Shown: positions 44,901-52,473 of the stretch, one piece after another
Layout: each line of letters begins with the position of its first letter
Numbering within the stretch: position 1 is the stretch's first letter
DNA from: Streptomyces sp. VRA16 Mangrove soil
GTDB taxonomy: Bacteria > Actinomycetota > Actinomycetes > Streptomycetales > Streptomycetaceae
Direction of reading: 5' to 3'
Length of the DNA stretch: 64,000 bases
NCBI RefSeq assembly: GCF_017377775.1
Contig: NZ_JAFVLN010000002.1
Span: 744,001-808,000 of the forward strand
The notes under the pieces: generated by a model
What the model was told of the DNA's origin: nothing
The model's input: the letters and a program-made list of their open reading frames with translations, nothing else
The model's database searches: none
Position numbers and translations under genes: made by a program

Positions 44901-44971
44901 ATCACCTCTCGCTCAGCGGTGACCACGCGGGGGCGATCGCGCAGCTGATCACCGCCTACCGCGCCCTGTAA
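41912..44971 (+). CDS. secreted multi-domain GH3 beta-glucosidase-type hydrolase
   Basis: This 1019-aa protein starts at TTG 41912, four to five bases after GGGAGG. A signal peptide (RRRRAALLAVSALAAGLLPL, cleavage about residue 40) leads to a carbohydrate-binding jelly-roll (about 45-225), a Calx-beta-like domain (TVTYATEGGTATAGTDYTPV, about 230-330) and a GH3 catalytic region with KHFVGDGGTAYG and the nucleophile segment GFVISDYNGIDQIPGDYA. The GH3 C-terminal domain follows, and a helical tail (AARHVHDAKAGRALVDKA) may be FIVAR-like. Leu19 is a TTA codon (41966-41968). It cleaves terminal beta-glucosides or related sugars outside the cell. Confidence 0.93.
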   Translation: MRHHRHTSGGTGRRRRAALLAVSALAAGLLPLTTAGPAASADDPAPVPVDRFEGEVPFASQPAEGLFTWGGDADDNPKLELKERADAPEGAKVLEGSYDISGYGGFSHDYAADQPAHDWSAHKGIRFWWYGDGSGRKLTFEIKDGGAHGEASELWNTSFTDDFSGWKQVELPFTQFAYRTDYQPVGGIDHVLGLDKMWGYAVTLPVGSKSGFAMDDVELYGKADPALRAQVTTDAAVYPVKEGGSAKVKLSVTTTGNVPVSDDVTVTYATEGGTATAGTDYTPVSGTVTFPAGTASGASKTVTVATARDGEKAETAETIPLKLTVTGAKAPAETPQVVVDAHGLPYLDAKLPVKKRVADLVSRMSLAEKAGQMTQAERGGVGAGADVTSYDLGSLLSGGGSTPTPNTAAAWAKMIDGFQLRTRATRFQIPLIYGVDAVHGHNNLVGATILPHNIGMGATRDPGLAEKAGAVTASEVRATGVPWDFAPCLCVSRDERWGRSYESFGEDPALVKSMETMIQGFQGRADGSDLDRDDKVLATAKHFVGDGGTAYGSSTTGTYTIDQGVTTVTKQELESVHMAPFKEAVERGIGSVMPSYSSLDIVGDGEGPVKMHANGPMINGELKDGLGFDGFVISDYNGIDQIPGDYASDIRTSVNAGIDMVMAPYAYKDFRDGLVTEAKAGRVSEQRIDDAVSRILTEKFKLGLFEKPYADTSNAGEIGGSAHRSVARQAAAESQVLLKNDGNVLPLKKSQKVYVAGSDADDIGNQSGGWTVTWQGSSGNITDGTTILQAMKKAAPDTTIAYSKDASASTDGYDVGVVVVGETPYAEGIGDVGNGNDLSLTAADRAAVDKVCGAMKCVVLVVSGRPQLIGGQLGDIDALVASWLPGTEGDGVADVLYGRKPFTGQLPVTWPKSESQLPINVGDASYDPQFPYGYGLTTLTKVPGGGEHTLRALELAARHVHDAKAGRALVDKARLIVQEKAAGKVSAAWAKPFANADHLSLSGDHAGAIAQLITAYRAL

Positions 44972-45007
44972 ATCAGGCCGCTCGACATAAAAACCGCAGG
45001 TCAAAAG

Positions 45008-45041
45008 ACTATACACTCGGTGTACAGTCCATGTGTATAGT
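45008..45041. promoter_or_regulatory. inverted repeat before the CE4 deacetylase gene
   Basis: ACTATACAC (45008-45016) pairs with GTGTATAGT (45033-45041). A smaller repeat, TACAC-TCG-GTGTA (45012-45024), is nested inside. The AT-rich site lies just before the chosen start (45049) and looks like an operator/promoter. The regulator is unknown. Confidence 0.5.
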
Positions 45042-45048
45042 GCGCGGC

Positions 45049-45843
45049 ATGCCTGCTGCGCGTAAGAAGATGATGAAAATGCACGCGGGGTTCCGGACGG
45101 CCGCCGTGGCCGCGGCCGCCGGAACCCTGCTGCTCGGTCTCAGTGGCTGTACGAAGTACGACACGACCAAGCCGAGCGGCGCCCGTACCGCGACGGCCGA
45201 CGACGCGAAGCCCGCCGCCGCGTTCGGCACGGTCGACTGCCGCAAGGCCAAGTGCGTCGCCCTCACCTTCGACGCGGGCCCGAGCCGGAACAGCCCCCGG
45301 CTGCTCGACATCCTCAAGGAGAAGAAGGTCCCCGCGACGTTCTTCCTGCTCGGCAAGAACCACATCGCCAGCCACCCGGACCTGGTCAAGCGCATGGCGC
45401 GCGAGGGCCACGAACTCGCCAGCCACACCTGGGACCACAAGATCCTCACCGACATCGACGACGCCGAGATCCGCCGGGAGTTCCGCAGCGTGGACGACGC
45501 GGTGGAGAAGCTCACCGGCAAGCGCCCCACGCTGATGCGCCCGCCGCAGGGCCGCACGAACGACCACGTCAGCAAGCTCGCCAAGGAGGAGGGGCTCGCG
45601 CAGGTCCTGTGGGACGTGACGACGAAGGACTACACGCTGCCGCCCTCGAAGACGATCACCGAGCGGGCCGTCTCGCAGACGCACCGGGACTCGATCATCC
45701 TGCTGCACGACATCTACAAGAACACCGTGCCCGCGGTGCCCGGCATCATCGACCGGCTCAAGGCGAAGGGCTACGTCTTCGTGACGGTCCCCCAGCTGCT
45801 CGCACCCGGGAAGGCCGAGCCGGGCAAGATCTACAAGCCCTGA
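45049..45843 (+). CDS. polysaccharide deacetylase (CE4/NodB family) lipoprotein
   Basis: This protein of about 264 aa has a lipoprotein signal (LLLGLSGC) and a NodB domain: VALTFDAGPSRNSPRLLDIL (motif 1, with TFDAG instead of TFDDG), SHTWDHKIL (HxxxH), RPPQGRTN (motif 3) and IILLHDIYKN (motif 5). CE4 enzymes remove N- or O-acetyl groups from peptidoglycan, chitin or xylan. The start is placed at ATG 45049 because the earlier ATG (45031) is inside the inverted repeat. The motif-1 change D to A may alter activity or metal binding. Confidence 0.88.
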   Translation: MPAARKKMMKMHAGFRTAAVAAAAGTLLLGLSGCTKYDTTKPSGARTATADDAKPAAAFGTVDCRKAKCVALTFDAGPSRNSPRLLDILKEKKVPATFFLLGKNHIASHPDLVKRMAREGHELASHTWDHKILTDIDDAEIRREFRSVDDAVEKLTGKRPTLMRPPQGRTNDHVSKLAKEEGLAQVLWDVTTKDYTLPPSKTITERAVSQTHRDSIILLHDIYKNTVPAVPGIIDRLKAKGYVFVTVPQLLAPGKAEPGKIYKP

Positions 45844-46192
45844 CCCGGAGCCGCGGGGAATGTCCACTCGGCGCCTCGCTCTGTCCATGGTGAGCGGCGG
45901 TGGGCTGATCGACGTCGCCTGCGCGCCCCCGCGCGCTGCGTGCACCGGTGCGCGTAAGTGAACCCGGCGTCCACGCCCGGGTCGTCGGCCGTCGCCGGGT
46001 CACATGTGCTCCACGGGGCGCCGCGCCGCACCCCGGTGCCCAGGCAGAGCGGGCCGAGGTCCTGGTGCACGGCGGCGTCCGGCGTGAGGAACCGCATCCA
46101 GCCGCAGTGACCGTTCGACCTGTGTGATCCACCCATGTCCGGGCCGATCCCGCCGCACGGGTGCGGCGGGCACCAGGGTGGCGCGGGGGGGC
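45844..46192. other. intergenic region between convergent genes
   Basis: No certain gene. A 101-codon minus-strand frame (45831-46136) gives a Cys/Trp-containing translation (GHCGWMRFLTPDAAVHQDLG) that is more protein-like than usual shadows, but its 3' end overlaps the CE4 stop. It could be a small gene or a pseudogene remnant. No RBS supports it clearly. Confidence 0.35.
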
Positions 46193-47416
46193 TCAGCCCA
46201 GCCGCACCGGCAGCCGCCCGTACCCGAACGCGATGAACGACTCGACGTGCTCGGCGCCGTCCTCCAGGGTCAGCTCCGGGAACCGGTCGAAGAGCGCGGG
46301 CAGGGCGACAGCGGCCTCCAGGCGGGCCAGCGGGGCCCCGATGCAGTAGTGCACACCGTGGCCGAAGGCGAGGTGTTCCTTGTCGGCGCGGGTGACGTCG
46401 AAGGCGGCCGCGCCGGGGCCGTGGCGCTGCGGGTCGCGGCCCGCCGAGGCGTAGGAGGCGAGGATCGGGTCGCCCTGCGGGATCACGGTGCCGTCGGGCA
46501 GGACGATGTCCTCGACGGCGTAGCGCAGCGGCAGGTTGGCGATGGACGGGGCCCAGCGCAGCGTCTCCTCGATGACGTCGCTCCAGGCGGCCTCGCCGGA
46601 GCGGACGCGGGCCAGCTCCTCGGGGTGGGTGAGCAGGGCGTGGGCGGCGTTGCCGATGAGGTTGACGGTGGTCTCGTGGCCGGCGCCGATGACGAGCAGC
46701 AGGGTGTCGAGGAGTTCCTGCTCGGTGAGGCCCGAGCCCTCGTCGTCACGGGTGGCGATCAGGACGCTGGTGAGGTCGTCGCCGGGCCGGGCCCGCTTCG
46801 CCGCGACGAGGCTGCCGAGGAGCTCGTGGACCTCCGCCCAGATCGCCATGGCCTCGTCGGGCGTGATCGTGGTGTCGATGATCCCGGCGACCAGGCGTGC
46901 GGCGTCGGCCCGCTGTTCCTCGGGCAGGCCGAAGAGTTCGCAGATGACCTGCATCGGCAGCGGATGCGCGAAGGCGGCGCGCAGGTCGACGCGGCCGTCG
47001 GGGGCGGCGGCCATCGCGTCGAGGAGCGCGCCGGTGATCTCGCGGATGCGGGGTTCCAGGGCGTCGGTGCGGCGCTTGGTGAACGCGGGCGAGACGAGCT
47101 TGCGCAGCCGGCGGTGGTCGGCGCCGTAGGCGGTGAACATGTTGGTCACGCCGACCCAGCTCATCAGCCAGCTCTCCTTGACCTCGCCCTTCGCCCAGGC
47201 GGGCCAGTGCCGGCCGGGGTCCTTGGAGACCCGGTCGTCGGCGAGCAGTCGCTTGAGCACGTCGTGGCGGGTGGGCGCCCAGGCGCGGATGCCGCCCGGC
47301 AGTTCTATGAGCGCGGCGGCGCCCTGGGTGCGCAGCCGGTCGTTCTCGGCGTGCAGGTCGCGGCCGGCGGGGTCGAGGACGGTGGGGGTGTGGGGACCGT
47401 TCAGCGGACTGGTCAT
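46193..47416 (-). CDS. cytochrome P450
   Basis: This 407-aa bacterial class I P450 has all hallmarks: I-helix LLLVIGAGHETTVNLIGNAA, K-helix EETLRW (ExxR) and the haem loop LAFGHGVHYCIGAPLARLEA with the Cys ligand. The N-terminus (MTSPLNG, ATG 47416) lacks a membrane anchor, so it is soluble and needs a ferredoxin partner, which is not encoded nearby. AGGAG lies 11 bases before the start. It is divergent from a SRPBCC gene. Substrate unknown; similarity is to the CYP107-like secondary-metabolism group. Confidence 0.93.
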   Translation of the reverse strand: MTSPLNGPHTPTVLDPAGRDLHAENDRLRTQGAAALIELPGGIRAWAPTRHDVLKRLLADDRVSKDPGRHWPAWAKGEVKESWLMSWVGVTNMFTAYGADHRRLRKLVSPAFTKRRTDALEPRIREITGALLDAMAAAPDGRVDLRAAFAHPLPMQVICELFGLPEEQRADAARLVAGIIDTTITPDEAMAIWAEVHELLGSLVAAKRARPGDDLTSVLIATRDDEGSGLTEQELLDTLLLVIGAGHETTVNLIGNAAHALLTHPEELARVRSGEAAWSDVIEETLRWAPSIANLPLRYAVEDIVLPDGTVIPQGDPILASYASAGRDPQRHGPGAAAFDVTRADKEHLAFGHGVHYCIGAPLARLEAAVALPALFDRFPELTLEDGAEHVESFIAFGYGRLPVRLG

Positions 47417-47598
47417 GGGTGTGTCTGCTCCTGACGGTGGGGGGACGGGGGCGGGCAGCTGCGGGCGGATCCAGAGCAAGATCATCCTTGCGCAACTGAT
47501 CGTAGGCACGCGCCAGTTGATGTCCAACCCCCGCGACACGCCGGCCCGAACACGGCGCACCTCGCCCCGTCACGGGGCTGGCCGCCTAGCATCACGCC

Positions 47599-48033
47599 AT
47601 GGCAGCCCGGATCAGGATTCTTCGCGACACGGCACTGAGCCCCGCCGAGGCATGGCGCCGGCTGACCACGTGGGAGCGGCACGGGGACGTCGTGCCGCTG
47701 ACCCGCGTCACGGTGACCACGCCGCCGCCGACGGCCGCGGGCACGGTGTTCGTGGCCCGGACGGGCGTGGGGCGGCGGCTCGGTTTCGACGACCCGATGG
47801 AGGTCGTGGCGTGGCAGCCGCCGCGCCGCTGCCGCCTGGAGAAGCGGGGCCGACTGGTCACCGGCTGGGCGGAGTTCGAGGTGCGGGCGCTCGGCTGCCG
47901 AGGCGGCGCCCAGGTGGAGTGGCGGGAGGAGGTGCGGGTGCGCGGGGTGCCCGCGGCGGCGGATCCGGTGCTCGCCGCCGCGGGCCGGTGGATGTTCGGG
48001 CGGGCGGTGGACGGTCTGCTGCGCGCCGAGTGA
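47599..48033 (+). CDS. SRPBCC (START-like) family protein
   Basis: The 144-aa protein has the SRPBCC helix-grip pattern: IRILRDTALSPAEAWRRLT, a central Trp-rich strand MEVVAWQPPRRCRLEKRG and a long C-terminal helix. Such proteins bind hydrophobic ligands and include polyketide cyclases. The start is ATG 47599. It is divergent from the P450 gene, leaving a 182-bp gap. Confidence 0.75.
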   Translation: MAARIRILRDTALSPAEAWRRLTTWERHGDVVPLTRVTVTTPPPTAAGTVFVARTGVGRRLGFDDPMEVVAWQPPRRCRLEKRGRLVTGWAEFEVRALGCRGGAQVEWREEVRVRGVPAAADPVLAAAGRWMFGRAVDGLLRAE

Positions 48034-48073
48034 CCGCCCGCGTCACCTGCAGCAGCGGCGGGTCCGCGTACCG

Positions 48074-49243
48074 CTACAGCAGCGGCGGATTGGCGTACCG
48101 CACCAGCTCCAGGGCCTGTTGCGGGAACCAGTCCCCCGCGTCCGGGTCGACGGTGCCGCGCTCGGGATCCTCCGGGCCCGCCGTGCCGCGCAGGCACAGG
48201 CCGTCCGACTGGCCCGGTGTCTTGATCCACAGACGGGCGTCCTGGAGCGGGTCGCCGGTGCGCAGGGTCGGGCGGGCGCCGAGGCCGCGGTCCGGCGGGT
48301 TGCACCAGTCCTGGGCGTCGGTGTACTTGCCCGCGGGCGGGATCCACGGGCCCTGGCCGTTGCGGCTGGAGTCGGTGACGAAGTGCGTCATCCGGGCGGC
48401 GGGCACATAGACGTGTGCGTCGATCCACGCCTGCGCCTCGTCCCGCGGCCACCACTGGTGCGGGCACTCTGCGACGTCGCCGCCCCCTCGGACGTACGCG
48501 ATGCACGACGAGATCAGCTTCCCGTACCAGGAGTTGGCGTCGTCGCTCTGGTAGTTGGAGACGTTGGTGAAGAAGCCGGAGGCGCGGCCGACACCGCCCT
48601 TGATCAGGCGCGGCACGATGGAGTCGACGGTGTGCCAGCCCGCGTGCCCGGTGTCGAGGTAGACGCGGGTGCCGGGCAGCGGCTCCAACCGGTCGACGGC
48701 GTAGTTCACTTCGGCGTACCGGGCGGCGGTCTTCGTGCCCTGCGCGTCGTCCTGCCCGCAGTCCGCGGGGAGCAGGGCGAGCGAGTCGGGTTCGAGGATC
48801 ACCAGGGCGTCACGGGCTCCGATCCCGCGGCCGACGGCGTCGATCCACGCCTGGTACTCGGCGGTGTTCGCGGCCCCGCCCGCCGAGTAGTTGGCGCAGT
48901 CGCGCCCGGGGACGTCGTAGAGCACGAGCGCGGGAACGGCGTCGTCGCGGGCGGCGTCCCGCACGATGTCGCGGACGAGCCGCTCCACCTCGACCGGGCT
49001 CTGGTCGCCGAACCAGACGGCCTGCGGGGTGGCGACCATGGCCGCGATACCGGCGGCGTCCCGCAGTTGCCCGGCCCTGACGAGGTCGGCGGCCTGCCGC
49101 AGGGCGTCGGGGTCGGGGGCGGGTACGTAGAGGCGGGGGCCGCGCTGCGCTTCGGGTTCGGCGGCCCCGGCCGGGGTCCCCGCGGCGAAGAGCGTCGCCA
49201 GCGCGACGGACAGGGCGGCTATGGCGGTTGACGCACGTCTCAC
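48074..49243 (-). CDS. secreted GH6 cellulase (endoglucanase/cellobiohydrolase family)
   Basis: This 389-aa GH6 enzyme starts at GTG 49243 with a good signal peptide (MRRASTAIAALSVALATLF, cleavage near AGAAEP); a longer frame from GTG 49306 is possible but would place the start next to the operator. GH6 marks are clear: VLYDVPGRDCANYSAGG, LEPDSLALLPADCG (general acid Asp), YLDTGHAGWH and HFVTDSSRNGQGPW. No carbohydrate-binding module is attached. A CebR-type box lies 72 bases upstream, indicating cellobiose-controlled expression. Confidence 0.93.
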   Translation of the reverse strand: MRRASTAIAALSVALATLFAAGTPAGAAEPEAQRGPRLYVPAPDPDALRQAADLVRAGQLRDAAGIAAMVATPQAVWFGDQSPVEVERLVRDIVRDAARDDAVPALVLYDVPGRDCANYSAGGAANTAEYQAWIDAVGRGIGARDALVILEPDSLALLPADCGQDDAQGTKTAARYAEVNYAVDRLEPLPGTRVYLDTGHAGWHTVDSIVPRLIKGGVGRASGFFTNVSNYQSDDANSWYGKLISSCIAYVRGGGDVAECPHQWWPRDEAQAWIDAHVYVPAARMTHFVTDSSRNGQGPWIPPAGKYTDAQDWCNPPDRGLGARPTLRTGDPLQDARLWIKTPGQSDGLCLRGTAGPEDPERGTVDPDAGDWFPQQALELVRYANPPLL

Positions 49244-49314
49244 ATGCCTGAGAGGGCCTCGCACGGGTCGACTCCTGGGTCCGGAACGGTCACGGGGGAC
49301 TTGCACGGGACAGG

Positions 49315-49328
49315 TGGGAGCGCTCCCA
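49315..49328. promoter_or_regulatory. CebR-type operator (TGGGAGCGCTCCCA)
   Basis: The 14-bp palindrome TGGGAGCGCTCCCA is an exact copy of the Streptomyces CebR binding site known upstream of ceb and cellulase genes. It lies upstream of the GH6 gene. Cellobiose/cellotriose releases the repressor in studied species. Confidence 0.9.
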
Positions 49329-49469
49329 AAACAGGGTCGCGACAGGAGGGGAGGGCGTCAAGTGGCGTGCGGGAAGTTGCTGTTGGCGGGTGCCGGGGCG
49401 AGCGCGGCGGTGACGGTCGGGACTCCGGAACGACGAACGGGCACCGTCACGGACAGTCCCGCGCCGTCC

Positions 49470-49631
49470 GGCACCGTGGGCAGCTCCACGCCGCCCGGCA
49501 CCGCGGACGGCACCACGCCGCCCGGCACCGCAGGCAGCACCACGCCGTCCAGCACCGCAGGCAGCACCACGCCGTCCGGCACCGCAGGCAGCTCCACGCC
49601 CTCCGGCACCGCGGGCGGCACGCGCAGCGGT
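49470..49631. repeat. 27-bp tandem repeat, six units
   Basis: Units start GGCACCG (one AGCACCG) at 49470, 49497, 49524, 49551, 49578 and 49605. Each would encode a nine-residue GTAGSTTPS-type (plus) or PAVPDGVVL-type (minus) repeat. Neither strand has a supported gene here; the block lies between the xdhC-like gene end (49680) and the GH6 control region. Nothing else is recognised in 49329-49679. Confidence 0.85.
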
Positions 49632-49679
49632 GGGGCCCCGGGGGCCGTCCCCGGGGCCCCGCCGACAGGAGGCCGTGGC

Positions 49680-50828
49680 TCAGGCCACCGACCCGATCCG
49701 CCGCGCCGCCCCCACCTCGTGGTGGATCGGCGTGTGCGCCCCGGTGAGCGAGACCCCGCTGCCGCCGCGCCGGGCGGCGACGATCTCGGAGGCGATGGAG
49801 ACCGCCACCTCCTCCGGGGTACGGGCACCGAGGTCGAGGCCGATGGGCGAGCGCAGCCGCGCCAACTCCAGTTCACCGACGCCGACTTCGCGGAGTCGGT
49901 CGTTGCGGTCGAGGTGGGTGCGGCGCGAGCCCATCGCCCCCACGTACGCGACGGGGAGCCGCAGTGCCAGCTGGAGCAGCGGCACGTCGAACTTGGCGTC
50001 GTGCGTGAGGACGCAGAGCACGGTGCGGGCGTCGACCTCGGTGCGCTCCAGGTACCTGTGCGGCCACTCGACGACGATCTCGTCGGCGTCGGGGAAGCGG
50101 GCGGCCGTCGCGAAGACGGGGCGCGCGTCGCACACCGTGACCCGGTACCCGAGGAACCGGCCCATCCGCACCAGCGCCAACGCGAAGTCGATCGCGCCGA
50201 ACACGATCATGCGGGGCGCGGGCACGGACGACTCCACGAGCAGCGTGAGCGGCGCTCCGCACCGGGAGCCCTGCTCACCGATCTCCAGGGTGGCGGTGCG
50301 GCCCGCGTCGAGATACGCGGCCGCCTCCTCCCGGACGGTCCGATCCAGCTCGGGGTGGGCGCCGAACCCGCCCTCGTACGAGCCGTCGGACCGCACGAGC
50401 AGCGCCCGGCCCCGCAGCTCGGCGGGCCCGGACACGATCCGCGCGAGCGCCGCCGCCTCCCCCCGTGCGGCGGCGGCGAGCGCGGACCCGAGCACCCGGC
50501 GCGCGGCCTCGTCCGAGGCGCGTACCGGGGTGACGAGGATGTCGATGATGCCGCCGCAGGTGAGCCCTACGGCGAACGCGTCGTCGTCGCTGTACCCGAA
50601 CCGCTCCAGGACGCACTCGCCGTCCTCCAGGGCCTGTTGGCACAGGTCGTAGACGGCGCCCTCGACGCAGCCGCCGGAGACCGAGCCGATCGCGGTGCCG
50701 TCGCTGTCGACGGCGAGCGCCGCGCCCGGCTGCCGGGGCGCGCTGCCGCCGACGGCCACCACGGTGGCCACGGCGAAGTCGCGTCCCTGCTCGACCCACC
50801 GGTCGAGCTCTTCGGCGATGTCCAGCAT
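49680..50828 (-). CDS. xdhC: XdhC/CoxI-family molybdenum-cofactor insertion protein
   Basis: This 382-aa protein has the XdhC N-terminal domain (FAVATVVAVGGSAPRQPGAA, GSVSGGCVEGAVY) and a C-terminal Rossmann-like XdhC_C domain (MIVFGAIDFALALVRMGRFL). XdhC loads sulfurated molybdopterin into xanthine dehydrogenase and related enzymes. It is downstream of the purine permease and the three dehydrogenase subunits on the same strand, closing the operon-like array. Confidence 0.92.
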   Translation of the reverse strand: MLDIAEELDRWVEQGRDFAVATVVAVGGSAPRQPGAALAVDSDGTAIGSVSGGCVEGAVYDLCQQALEDGECVLERFGYSDDDAFAVGLTCGGIIDILVTPVRASDEAARRVLGSALAAAARGEAAALARIVSGPAELRGRALLVRSDGSYEGGFGAHPELDRTVREEAAAYLDAGRTATLEIGEQGSRCGAPLTLLVESSVPAPRMIVFGAIDFALALVRMGRFLGYRVTVCDARPVFATAARFPDADEIVVEWPHRYLERTEVDARTVLCVLTHDAKFDVPLLQLALRLPVAYVGAMGSRRTHLDRNDRLREVGVGELELARLRSPIGLDLGARTPEEVAVSIASEIVAARRGGSGVSLTGAHTPIHHEVGAARRIGSVA

Positions 50829-50870
50829 GTCTCGGTCTCCTCACGGATGCAGGGGCGATGGAATCGAGTG

Positions 50871-52322
50871 TTACTTGACGCCGAGCCAGCTCTCGATCGG
50901 GTGCAGGCCGAAGTAGACGAGGAAGACGAAGGTCAGCACCCACATGAAGGCGCCGATCTCGCGGAACTTCCCCTGCGCGGCCTTGATCGCCGTGTAGGCG
51001 ATGACGCCGGCGCCGACGCCTGCGGTGATCGAGTACGTGAACGGCATCAGGGCGACGGTGAGGAACACCGGCACCGCGACGGACCGGTCGGACCAGTCCA
51101 CGTGCCGGGCGTTCTGCATCATCATCGCGCCGATGACGACGAGCGCGGCGGCGGCGACCTGTCCCGGCACGATCTGCGCGAGCGGCGTGAAGAACAGACC
51201 GAGCGCGAAGAACAGACCGGTGACGACCGACGAGAGGCCGGTGCGGGCGCCCTCTCCGACCCCCGTGGCCGACTCGATGAAGACGGTCTGGCCGGAGGCA
51301 CCGGCGACACCGCCGATCGCACCGCCCGCGCCGTCGATGAACAGCGCCTTGGACAGGCCCGGCATCCGGCCCTTGTCGTCGGCGAGCTTCGCCTCGGTGC
51401 CGACGCCGATGATGGTGGCCATCGCGTCGAAGAACCCGGCGAGCACGAGGGTGAAGACGATCATGCCGACGGTCATGCCGCCGATGGAGCCCCAGCCGCC
51501 GAACTCGACGTGTCCGAAGAGCCCGAAGTCGGGCATGGAGACGGCGCTGCCGGACAGCTCGGGCGGGCTGCCGCCCCAGACCTTGGGGCTGAGGTCGAAG
51601 ACCGCGTTGACGACGACGGCGAGGATGGTGCCCACGACGATGCCGATCAGGATCGCGCCCGGGATGTTGCGCGCCTGGAGCATGAAGATCAGGAGGAGCG
51701 TGACGCTGAAGAGGAGCACGGGCCAGCCGGAGAGCTGACCGCCGGTACCCAGGGTGACCGGGTTGCCCTTGCCGACGAAGCCGGCGTTGACCAGGCCGAT
51801 CAGGGCGATGAACATGCCGATGCCGATGGTGATGCCGTGCTTCAGGGCCAGCGGGATCGCGTTCATGATGATCTCGCGCAGACCGGTGACGACGAGCAGC
51901 ACGATCACGACGCCGTAGAGCACGCACATGCCCATGGCCTGCGGCCACGTCATGTTGGGCGCCACCTGGGTGGCGAGCACGCCGGAGACGGACAGGCCCG
52001 CGGCGAGGGCGAGCGGCACCTTGCCGACGAAGCCCATCAGCAGGGTGCACACGGCGGCGGCGAGCGCGGTGGCCGTGATCAGCCCGGCGTGGCTGAGCTT
52101 GTGTCCGGCGGCGTCGGGGCCGCCGAGCAGCAGCGGGTTGAGCAGGAGGATGTAACACATCGCCATGAAGGTGGTGATGCCACCGCGCACCTCACGGGCG
52201 ACGGTCGATCCTCGTTCGGATATGTGGAAATACCGGTCGAGCCAGGACCGTCCGGCGGGCTGGCGCGTTCCCGCGCCCGCGTCCTGCGCGGTGGTCCTCG
52301 GCTCCACGGACTGCTGGGTCAT
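50871..52322 (-). CDS. NCS2/AzgA-type purine permease
   Basis: The 483-aa permease has about 12 membrane helices. The N-terminal GGITTFMAMCYILLLNPLLL, the signature SATGVGEGARTGLSSVVTGL and GATGQ-like loop ASGQTVFIES are typical of the AzgA-like guanine/hypoxanthine/adenine:H+ symporters. ATG 52322 has a GAGG upstream. Position between the xanthine dehydrogenase and xdhC genes supports purine uptake. No riboswitch was seen upstream. Confidence 0.92.
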   Translation of the reverse strand: MTQQSVEPRTTAQDAGAGTRQPAGRSWLDRYFHISERGSTVAREVRGGITTFMAMCYILLLNPLLLGGPDAAGHKLSHAGLITATALAAAVCTLLMGFVGKVPLALAAGLSVSGVLATQVAPNMTWPQAMGMCVLYGVVIVLLVVTGLREIIMNAIPLALKHGITIGIGMFIALIGLVNAGFVGKGNPVTLGTGGQLSGWPVLLFSVTLLLIFMLQARNIPGAILIGIVVGTILAVVVNAVFDLSPKVWGGSPPELSGSAVSMPDFGLFGHVEFGGWGSIGGMTVGMIVFTLVLAGFFDAMATIIGVGTEAKLADDKGRMPGLSKALFIDGAGGAIGGVAGASGQTVFIESATGVGEGARTGLSSVVTGLFFALGLFFTPLAQIVPGQVAAAALVVIGAMMMQNARHVDWSDRSVAVPVFLTVALMPFTYSITAGVGAGVIAYTAIKAAQGKFREIGAFMWVLTFVFLVYFGLHPIESWLGVK

Positions 52323-52473
52323 GGTGCCTCGTTTCCCAAGGTTCAAAGGGGCGCCCGTGAAGTGCCGCACGGCACACGGGGTTTGGGATGGCTGCACAAC
52401 CCGGGGGACGGCCCGAGACGCAGTGGTGCGGCGGGGGCGCCGGCACGGCAGGCCGGCACCCCCGCGGGACGGA

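Noticed and set aside
45831..46136. 101-codon minus-strand ORF
   Set aside because: It is more protein-like than other shadows, but has no supporting RBS or recognised family and overlaps the deacetylase end; kept only as a note in the intergenic entry.
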